From assembly GCF_014647455.2 (NCBI RefSeq), contig NZ_BMPF01000001.1, positions 248,001 through 312,000 on the forward strand: 64,000 nucleotides of DNA, in the 5' to 3' direction. A program made the position numbers and the translations under genes. Shown piece by piece: positions 58,142 to 64,000 of this stretch; the stretch's first letter is position 1; every line of letters starts with the position of its first letter. This DNA comes from Halarchaeum grantii. GTDB taxonomy: Archaea; Halobacteriota; Halobacteria; Halobacteriales; Halobacteriaceae. The notes beneath the pieces are model-generated. The model was not told the origin of the DNA. It saw only the letters and a list, made by a program, of their open reading frames with translations, and made no database searches.

Positions 58142-59296
58142 ATGGATCGGGTAGCCGTCATCGGCGCGTCGATGACCCAGTTCGGCCAGCGCGACGCCTG
58201 GGTCCGCGAGTTGCTCGCGGAGGCGGGCGAGGCGTGTCTCGCCGACGCGGACGTCGACGCCGACGAGTTGGACCACCTCTACGTCTCGAACATGGCGAGC
58301 GGCGAGTTCGAGGGGCAGACGGGGGTTCCGAACGCCCTCGCGCACGACCTCGGCGCGCTCGGCGCGTACACGCAGCGCGTCGATCAGACGAGCGCCTCGG
58401 GCGGTGCGGGCGTCTACGCGGCGTGGCAGTCGGTGGCCTCGGGCGCGAGCGACCTCACCATGCTCGTCGGCGGCGAGAAGATGACGCATCGCACGACCGC
58501 CGAAGCGACGGACGTCATCGCCTCGCTCACGCACCCCGTCGAGTACAAGCACGGCGTCACCCTCCCGAGCTTCGCGGGGATGACCGCCCGACACTACCTC
58601 GAGAAATACGACGCGCCCCGCGAGTCGCTCGCGAAGGTCGCGGTGAAGAACCACGCGAACGGCGTCGACAACCCGCACGCGCAGTTCCGGAAGGAAGTCG
58701 ACGAGGAGACCGTCCTCGAATCGCCGATCGTCGCGGACCCCCTCCGCCTCTACGATTTCTGTCCGATCACGGACGGGAGCGCCGCGCTGCTGTTCTGCCC
58801 GGAGTCGGTCGCCGCCGAGTACACGGACGACTACACCGTGGTCTCGGGCATCGGCGGTGCGACGGACACGCACGTCGTCCACGAGCGCGACGACCCGACG
58901 GTGATGGGCGGCGTCGTCGACTCCTCGGCGCAGGCCTACGAGATGGCGGGCCTCGACGCCGACGACGTCGGGGTCGCCGAACTCCACGACATGTTCACCA
59001 TCCTCGAAGTCCTCCAGTTGGAGGACCTCGGCTTCTTCGAGAAGGGCGAGGGCTGGACGGCCGCCGCCGAGGGCGTCACCGCGCGCGACGGCGCGTTGCC
59101 GGTAAACACCTCCGGCGGCCTCAAGTCGAAGGGCCACCCGCTCGGCGCGAGCGGCGTCGCACAGGTCTACGAGATCCACCAGCAGCTCACCGAGAGCGCC
59201 GGGGAGCGGCAGGTCGCGGCGGACGTCGGCCTCGCCTGTAACGTCGGCGGGTTCGGGAACTGCGTCACAACCACCATCCTGGAGGCCGCAGAATGA
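58142..59296 (+). CDS. Thiolase-like protein (SCP-x type) lacking the nucleophilic Cys
   Basis: 384 residues from the ATG at 58142. Overall fold is thiolase: 'QTSASGGAGVYAAWQSVAS' aligns with the 'xACASGxxA' nucleophile loop, but codon 84 is AGC (Ser). His332 in 'GGLKSKGHPLGASG' and Cys366/Cys374 in 'CNVGGFGNC' remain, and 'ELHDMF' (His282) matches the SCP-x group. Ser at the nucleophile position, together with a coupled DUF35 gene, recalls Ltp2-ChsH2 type aldol lyases of steroid breakdown, so the reaction may be retro-aldol rather than thiolytic. Archaeal acetoacetyl-CoA thiolases also pair with DUF35, so both readings stand. Confidence 0.8.
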   Translation: MDRVAVIGASMTQFGQRDAWVRELLAEAGEACLADADVDADELDHLYVSNMASGEFEGQTGVPNALAHDLGALGAYTQRVDQTSASGGAGVYAAWQSVASGASDLTMLVGGEKMTHRTTAEATDVIASLTHPVEYKHGVTLPSFAGMTARHYLEKYDAPRESLAKVAVKNHANGVDNPHAQFRKEVDEETVLESPIVADPLRLYDFCPITDGSAALLFCPESVAAEYTDDYTVVSGIGGATDTHVVHERDDPTVMGGVVDSSAQAYEMAGLDADDVGVAELHDMFTILEVLQLEDLGFFEKGEGWTAAAEGVTARDGALPVNTSGGLKSKGHPLGASGVAQVYEIHQQLTESAGERQVAADVGLACNVGGFGNCVTTTILEAAE

Positions 59297-59661
59297 GTTT
59301 CGAGGCATATCGCTGCGAGAACGGCCACGTCACGTATCCCGCACACACCGTCTGCCCGGAGTGCGGCGCGGAACAGCGCGAGACGGTCGACCTCACCGAG
59401 TCGGTGGGGACGGTCGTCACGTGGACGACGAGCACGGCGACGCCGCCGGGCGTCCGCGAGCCGAACCACCTCGGCATCGTCGAGTTCGACGTCGAGGGCG
59501 AGTCGGTGCGCGCGCTCGGCCAGCTCACCGAACCCGTCGAGAGCGGCGAGGAAGTGACGCCCGTCTACGTCGCGGAGCTCCGCGACCCCGACGCGGGCAT
59601 CCGCGAGAAGGAGAGCCAGTCGTGGGACGGCTACCGGTTCAGTCCCGTCTCGCGGGACTGA
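59293..59661 (+). CDS. DUF35 OB-fold protein with zinc ribbon, partner of thiolase-like gene
   Basis: 122 residues: N-terminal rubredoxin-like zinc ribbon (Cys8, Cys21, Cys24 and possibly His12, 'YRCENGHVTYPAHTVCPECG') and an OB-fold (about 35-110) ending 'DGYRFSPVS'. DUF35 proteins bridge thiolase-like enzymes and their partners and help channel acyl-CoA. The ATG overlaps the upstream TGA (ATGA), so the two proteins are very likely a complex. Confidence 0.88.
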   Translation: MSFEAYRCENGHVTYPAHTVCPECGAEQRETVDLTESVGTVVTWTTSTATPPGVREPNHLGIVEFDVEGESVRALGQLTEPVESGEEVTPVYVAELRDPDAGIREKESQSWDGYRFSPVSRD

Positions 59662-59736
59662 ATCAGCGAGGAACTCCGTTCCGACCGTGGTTCGAGCCGG
59701 TATCGCCGAGAGAGCCGAGTCGACGCCTCGCGGCGG

Positions 59737-60372
59737 TCAGCGGCCGCGGTCGTCGGGGGTGCCGTCCGACGAATCGCTCCCCGACTCCCCGTCGGCGTCG
59801 TCGCCCCCGACGTCGTACTCGTCGCGGAGCTGATCGAGTTCGTCTTCGACGCGCTCGGCGCGTTCCTCGCGTTCCGCGCGACGCTCGCGTCGGGCCGCCT
59901 CGCGTCGCTCCGCACGTTCGGCGTCGCGGTCCGCGCGCGCCGCCTCGACGTCGGCCTCGAGTTCGGCCGTGAGGGCGCGCGCGTCTTCGAGGAGGTCCCG
60001 CGCCGCCCCGTCCGGCGGGAGGGCGTCGCCGCTCGCGGCCGCGCGGAGGTCGGCGACGGCGGCGTCGAGGCGGTCGAGTGTCTCGCGGCGTGCGTCGGCG
60101 GTCGTGCCGCGCGCTCCGTCAGTATCGGCGAGGCCGGGTTCGAGGAGGCGGAGCGCGCGCCGCAGCGCTTCGAGCGCGCGGACCTGCGCGTCGAGCACCG
60201 CGACGGCCGTCGGGATGGCGTCCTCGACGGCGAACTCGGCGAACTCGCGCGGCGTCGGCGGGCGCGGCAGACCGAGCGGCCCCCGTGGCACGTCGCGCTC
60301 GCGCGTCCGCTCCTCGACGCGTTCGACGGCGCGTTCGAGCGCGGCGACGCGCGCCTCCAGGTCGTCGGCCAT
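59737..60372 (-). CDS. Coiled-coil haloarchaeal hypothetical protein (resembles DUF7547)
   Basis: 211 residues. 'ADDLEARVAALERAVERVEE' opens a coiled coil; a middle section 'PPTPREFAEFAVEDAIPTAV' is the most conserved-looking part; residues 120-190 are a long Glu/Arg/Ala-rich coil ('AERAERREAARRERRAEREE'), and the tail is acidic. Without membrane or catalytic motifs, a structural or scaffold role is likely. From memory the pattern matches DUF7547. Stands alone. Confidence 0.65.
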   Translation of the reverse strand: MADDLEARVAALERAVERVEERTRERDVPRGPLGLPRPPTPREFAEFAVEDAIPTAVAVLDAQVRALEALRRALRLLEPGLADTDGARGTTADARRETLDRLDAAVADLRAAASGDALPPDGAARDLLEDARALTAELEADVEAARADRDAERAERREAARRERRAEREERAERVEDELDQLRDEYDVGGDDADGESGSDSSDGTPDDRGR

Positions 60373-60506
60373 CGTCAGACCATCCCGGACGGAAGACGAT
60401 TCGCGGCAGTGGGGGACGCGAGGGACTCGTCGGGGCGCGGGACGGGTGACGGAAGCGGGAGCGACATATCGGGTGAAGGGGCGCCCGAGAGGAAAGCGTA
60501 CCGGCG

Positions 60507-61613
60507 CTAGAGGCGCTCGTGGAAGCCCCGGAGGTACTGGTCGGGGATCATCCCGTCCTCGAGGTCGCCGAGCTCGTCGGCGGCGTGGAGGCCGAAGTAG
60601 GGGTCGCGGAGGAACTCGCGGCCGACGATGGCGAGGTCCGCGCGGCCGTTGCGGAGGATGGCCTCGCCCTGCTCGGCGCTGGTGATGCCGCCGACGGTTC
60701 CCACCCGAATGTCGCTCTCGGCGTGCTCGCGGACGTGCTCGGCGAGCGCGAGCTGGTAGTTCGGCCCCGCCCAGTCCGGGTAGGAGTTCGGCGCGATGCC
60801 GCCCGAGGAGACGTCCACGAGGTCGGCGCCGGCCTCGTAGAGGATGTCAGCGAGCCGGGCGGACTGCTCGACCGTCCACGAGTCGCGGTCGTCGAACCAG
60901 TCGGTGCCGGAGAGCCGGACGAAGACCGGTTTCCCGTCCGGCCACACCTCGCGAACGGCCTCGGTGACCTCGCGGATGAGGCGCGCGCGGTTCTCGAAGC
61001 TCCCGCCGTATTCGTCGTCGCGGTCGTTCGTGACGGGCGAGAGGAACTCGTGGAGGAGGTAGCCGTGCGCGCCGTGGACTTCGGCGACCTCGAAGCCCGC
61101 GTCGAGGGCGTGCTCGGCGGCGTCTCGGAAGGAGTCGACGATGCCGGCGACCTCGTCGGTGTCGAGCTTCTTCGTCGGCGGCGCCTCCGCCTCGTACGGC
61201 CACGGCTCCTCGGTGGGCGCGACGACCTCGTAGCCGCCCTCGTCGGGCTGGAGGGGCTCGCTGCCCTCCCACGGCCGCGACTTCGAGGCCTTCCGGCCGG
61301 CGTGCGCGAGCTGGATGCCGGGGACGGCGCCCTGACTCTTCACGAACGCCGTGGTGTCCGTCAGGGCGTCGGCGTGCTCGGTGCTCCAGATGCCGAGGTC
61401 CTCGGGCGTGATGCGGCCGCGCGGCTCGACGGCGGTGGCTTCGGCCATGACGAGGCCGGCGCCGCCGACGGCTCGACTGCCGAGGTGGACGTGGTGCCAC
61501 GGCGTCGCGAGGCCGTCGCGGTCCTCGACGGAGTACTGACACATCGGCGAGACCATCAGACGGTTCGGGAGTTCCGTCTCCCGGAGCGTGAGCGAATCGA
61601 AGAGACCTGCCAT
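60507..61613 (-). CDS. Old Yellow Enzyme-family NADH:flavin oxidoreductase (YqjM-like)
   Basis: 368-residue FMN TIM barrel. Cys25 in 'VSPMCQYS' is the redox-tuning cysteine of the YqjM subgroup; substrate-site 'QLAHAGRKAS' and 'EVHGAHGYLLHEFLSPVTND' (His-x-x-His), FMN-binding 'VGTVGGITSAEQG' and 'RADLAIVGREFLRDPY' complete it. Reduces C=C bonds of enones or related electrophiles with NAD(P)H. 'FENRARLIREV' is also typical. Single gene. Confidence 0.94.
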   Translation of the reverse strand: MAGLFDSLTLRETELPNRLMVSPMCQYSVEDRDGLATPWHHVHLGSRAVGGAGLVMAEATAVEPRGRITPEDLGIWSTEHADALTDTTAFVKSQGAVPGIQLAHAGRKASKSRPWEGSEPLQPDEGGYEVVAPTEEPWPYEAEAPPTKKLDTDEVAGIVDSFRDAAEHALDAGFEVAEVHGAHGYLLHEFLSPVTNDRDDEYGGSFENRARLIREVTEAVREVWPDGKPVFVRLSGTDWFDDRDSWTVEQSARLADILYEAGADLVDVSSGGIAPNSYPDWAGPNYQLALAEHVREHAESDIRVGTVGGITSAEQGEAILRNGRADLAIVGREFLRDPYFGLHAADELGDLEDGMIPDQYLRGFHERL

Positions 61614-61718
61614 CGACGCCGACTACCTGCCGGCGGCGAAAATGGCTAGTGGTGGCGGGGCGGATTGCCGAGACCCGCCGCGACCCGCCGGCACGCTCGT
61701 CGGCGCGGCCGAACGACC

Positions 61719-61970
61719 TCAGTCCTCGCCCTCGTCGGGTTCGGATTCGGGTTCGTCGGGCTCGTCGGATTCGTCGGGCTCGGACTCGTGTTCGTCTCCG
61801 TCGTCAGCGTCGGGGTCGCCGTGGCGCTCGACCTCGATCTCGACTTCGACCTCCGCGCCCGCGACCTCGAGTTCGGCCTCGGCCTCGGCGGAGGAGCCGA
61901 GTTCCACTTCGAGTTCGTCGCGGTCGATTTCGACCTCCACTTCGACGTCGACGTCGATGTCGTCGGTCAT
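61719..61970 (-). CDS. Extremely acidic 83-residue protein
   Basis: From the ATG at 61968-61970. 41 of 83 residues are Asp or Glu. The first 48 alternate hydrophobic and acidic residues ('VDVEVEVEID', 'AEVEVEIEVE'), as amphipathic beta-strands would; the last 32 are a disordered Asp/Glu/Ser/Pro tail. Only one Arg pair and two His. No family recognised. It has the acidity of a halophilic gene and fills the gap between two minus-strand genes, but the low complexity lowers confidence. Confidence 0.5.
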   Translation of the reverse strand: MTDDIDVDVEVEVEIDRDELEVELGSSAEAEAELEVAGAEVEVEIEVERHGDPDADDGDEHESEPDESDEPDEPESEPDEGED

Positions 61971-62011
61971 ACCCGTGAGTGCGGGCGCGAGCAACTACAG
62001 CGTACCGGCGC

Positions 62012-62758
62012 TCAGGGGACGCCGACGAGGGCACGCTGTTCGGCGAGCACGTCGCCGTCGAGCGTCGCCACGAGGTCGCGCTCGCCGCGCCCGAGACGCG
62101 CGTGGACGGTGCCGTCCGGTCGCACGACCGCCGAGCGGCCCGCGTAGCGCGCGTCGCCGCTCTCGCCCGTCCGACCGCAGCCGACGACCCACCGCACGCC
62201 GTCGAGGGCGCGTGCCCGCAGGAGGAGGTCCCAGTTCGCGGCGTGCGCGGCCGGCCACGCGCCCGGGACGAAGAGCGCGTCGACGGCGCGCTCGGTGAAC
62301 GCCGCGCTCTCCGCGACGAAGTTCAGGTCGTAGCACGTGAGGAGGCCGGTCGCTCCGGCGGCCGTCTCGACGACGACGCGCTCGGTGCCCGGCGTGACGG
62401 CGGCCGCCTCCTCGCCCCACAGGTTGCGCTTGCGGTAGTACGTGCGCGCGCCGTCGGGCGCGACGTACGCGAGCGTGTTGTGGCGGGCGTCGCCGGCGTC
62501 CTCGAGGAAGCCGACGAGCGCGGCGACACCGTGGTTCGCGGCGGCGGCTTCCACGGCGGCGAGCTCGGGGCCGTCGCGGGAGACCGCGTACGCCTCGGGC
62601 GCGCCGGCGTCGAAGCCGGTGAGCCCGTACTCGGGGAAGACTGCGACGTCCACGCGGTCGGGGAGGCCGGCGAGGCGCTCGCGGACGACCGCGACGTTCG
62701 CGTCGGTGTCACCCTCGGCGACGGCGTGCTGGCAGGCGGCGACGGTGGCGTCGGTCAT
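62012..62758 (-). CDS. Carbon-nitrogen hydrolase (nitrilase superfamily)
   Basis: 248 residues from the ATG at 62756-62758. Catalytic Glu43 ('VFPEYGLTGF'), Lys110 ('YYRKRNLWG') and Cys142 ('LLTCYDLNF') are in place. Cleaves a non-peptide C-N bond, probably an omega-amide or ureido compound. It is divergent from the uracil/xanthine permease with a 117-base gap, so a purine or pyrimidine breakdown product such as a ureido acid is a possible substrate; that is inference from position. Confidence 0.88.
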   Translation of the reverse strand: MTDATVAACQHAVAEGDTDANVAVVRERLAGLPDRVDVAVFPEYGLTGFDAGAPEAYAVSRDGPELAAVEAAAANHGVAALVGFLEDAGDARHNTLAYVAPDGARTYYRKRNLWGEEAAAVTPGTERVVVETAAGATGLLTCYDLNFVAESAAFTERAVDALFVPGAWPAAHAANWDLLLRARALDGVRWVVGCGRTGESGDARYAGRSAVVRPDGTVHARLGRGERDLVATLDGDVLAEQRALVGVP

Positions 62759-62830
62759 CGCCACGGAGTGGCCGTGCGAGCGACAAGAGTGGTGTGGTCT
62801 CACGCGACGCGGCGGGCACGACACGAGTAG

Positions 62831-62839
62831 CCTTATGCC
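62831..62839 (+). promoter_or_regulatory. Promoter of NCS2 permease
   Basis: 'ccttatgcc' predicts a start near 62861, 15 bases before the ATG at 62876. Confidence 0.45.
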
Positions 62840-62875
62840 GCGTCGCGGGCACCCACACCGTGAACAGAGGCACGC

Positions 62876-64000
62876 ATGACAGGAGCAGAGAACCCGGACG
62901 CACCGCCGGAGGGGATCGCGGGCGAACCCGGGACCGAGTCGGTCGAACAGTCGAGCGACGTCGAGTACGGCGTCGACGAGCGCCCGCCGACGGGCGAATC
63001 GGCGTTACTGGGCCTCCAGCACTACCTCACGATGGTCGGCGCGAACATCGCGGTGCCGCTCGCGCTCGCCGCCGCGATGGGGATGCCGGACCGGTACGTC
63101 CCGCTCTACGTCGGGACGTTCTTCGTCGTCTCCGGGGTGGGGACGCTCCTCCAGACGACGGTCGGGAACCGCTATCCCATCGTGCAGGGCGCGACGTTCT
63201 CGATGCTCGCGCCCGCCATCGCCATCATCGGCTTCGTCGGCACCGGGAACTGGGAGCAGGCCATCCTCGCGCTGCAGGGCGCGATCATCGTCGGCGGTAT
63301 CGTCGAGGTCGTTCTGGGGTATCTCGGCGTCATGGGATGGCTCAAGCAGTACCTCTCGCCGGTCGTCATCGCGCCCACGATCGCGCTGATCGGCCTCTCG
63401 CTCTTCAGCGCCCCGCAGGTCACGATGGCGGGGCAGGCGTGGTGGCTCGTCGGCCTCACCGTCCTCCTCATCGTCGCGTTCAGCCAGTATCTCGACACCG
63501 CCCACCGGGTCTTCCGGCTCTACCCGGTCCTGCTGGGCATCGTCGCCGCGTGGGCGCTCGCCACCGCACTCTCCGTCGTCGGCGTGATTCCGAGCGGGTC
63601 GCCGGCGTTCGTCGACCTCGCGCCCGTCGCGAACGCCGACCTCGTGCAGGTGCCGATGCCGCTCCAGTGGGGGATGCCGACGTTCCAGACGTCCTTCGTC
63701 ATCGGGATGTTCGCGGGCGTCCTCGCCTCCATGATCGAGTCCTTCGGCGACTATCACGCCGTCGCGCGCCTCGCCGGCGAGCGCGCGCCCTCCGCGCGCC
63801 GCATCGACCACGGCATCGGCATGGAGGGGCTCGCGACCGTCTTCGCGGGCGTCATGGGCACCGGGAACGGCTCGACGTCCTACTCGGAGAACATCGGCGC
63901 CATCGGCCTCACGGGCGTCGCGAGCCGGTACGTCATCCAGATCGGCGCCGTCCTCATGCTCGTCGTCGGCTTCGTCGGGTACTTCGGCGCGCTCATCACC
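62876..64000 (+). CDS. NCS2 uracil/xanthine permease, N-terminal part
   Basis: 375 codons are seen, open to the window's edge. After an acidic cytoplasmic start (about 40 residues) come helices beginning 'LLGLQHYLTMVGANIAVPLA', with NCS2 markers 'QTTVGNRYPIVQG' (helix 3), 'GYLGVMGWLKQYLSPVVIAP', the helix 8 substrate motif 'FAGVLASMIESFGDYHAVAR' and 'GTGNGSTSYSENIGAIGLTG'. The 'ESFGDY' and 'SYSENIG' elements carry the base-binding Glu and Asn-type residues of proton-linked uracil/xanthine carriers. Uracil versus xanthine is not decided. Confidence 0.93.
   Translation, partial: MTGAENPDAPPEGIAGEPGTESVEQSSDVEYGVDERPPTGESALLGLQHYLTMVGANIAVPLALAAAMGMPDRYVPLYVGTFFVVSGVGTLLQTTVGNRYPIVQGATFSMLAPAIAIIGFVGTGNWEQAILALQGAIIVGGIVEVVLGYLGVMGWLKQYLSPVVIAPTIALIGLSLFSAPQVTMAGQAWWLVGLTVLLIVAFSQYLDTAHRVFRLYPVLLGIVAAWALATALSVVGVIPSGSPAFVDLAPVANADLVQVPMPLQWGMPTFQTSFVIGMFAGVLASMIESFGDYHAVARLAGERAPSARRIDHGIGMEGLATVFAGVMGTGNGSTSYSENIGAIGLTGVASRYVIQIGAVLMLVVGFVGYFGALIT

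Noticed and set aside
1-64000. CRISPR arrays, insertion sequences, rRNA or tRNA genes
   Set aside because: No regularly spaced repeats of 25-40 bases, no transposase motifs (DDE, HUH) in the translations, and no recognisable RNA gene were found by eye. A tRNA-scan run would be the decisive check.

Overview
The window comes from a haloarchaeon (class Halobacteria). The DNA is very GC-rich, the predicted proteins are strongly acidic, and the gene content is archaeal and halophilic: TFB, RNA polymerase subunit L, diphthamide enzyme Dph2, GatC/GatA, a HalX response regulator, twin-arginine lipoproteins, and many AT-rich TATA-like boxes about 25 bases upstream of start codons (leaderless transcription). 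I see no rRNA, tRNA, CRISPR array, insertion sequence or prophage. Both ends cut a gene: an MscS-type channel on the left and an NCS2 permease on the right.

Layout. 0-18 kb is mostly housekeeping: gatCA, tfb, a Nudix enzyme, two paralogous PHP-domain proteins (3.7 and 17 kb), a three-gene overlapping cassette of unknown role (4.5-5.7 kb), purL, hisF, rpoL, a rhomboid protease with a large outer domain, a METTL5-like methyltransferase, dph2 and an UlaG-like metal-dependent hydrolase. 18-25.5 kb holds an MFS transporter followed by a regulator-rich block: an HTH/membrane pair, a PadR-like regulator, and two paralogous HTH + membrane-protein pairs bracketing a secreted CARDB-type protein / ABC ATPase / FtsX-like permease operon. 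25.5-28.2 kb carries a DyP-peroxidase-like and a P19-like Tat lipoprotein pair, probably for iron or copper handling. 28-36 kb is an APC-USP fusion transporter and a potassium-uptake operon (trkA-trkH-trkH-small membrane protein-trkA). 36-41 kb has an HTH regulator, an ABC1/UbiB kinase, an unusual AT-richer intergenic region with inverted repeats, and a DUF5805-like / tyrosine-recombinase pair. 41-49.5 kb is carbohydrate metabolism (two Gfo/Idh/MocA dehydrogenases, a sugar epimerase/isomerase, GH3 glucosidase, zinc alcohol dehydrogenase) interrupted by a PAS histidine kinase/HalX pair. 49.5-57 kb has an XPB-like helicase, a membrane-protein/Xre pair behind two tandem operator-like dyads, a membrane-tethered HTH protein, another HTH regulator, an ABC export pair and a PhoU-like protein. 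57-64 kb has a VOC dioxygenase-like protein, a thiolase-like/DUF35 pair, a coiled-coil protein, an Old Yellow Enzyme homologue, a very acidic small protein, a nitrilase and the start of the NCS2 permease.

Most operons are packed with 4-base ATGA/GTGA overlaps, implying translational coupling. The observations most worth following are the two regulator-membrane cassettes around the ABC exporter, a leaderless micro-ORF coupled to gfo6, the tandem GTAAA-N6-TTTAC dyads, the thiolase-like protein that lacks its nucleophilic cysteine, and the inverted repeats beside the recombinase. All functional assignments come from reading motifs by eye; no database search was run.
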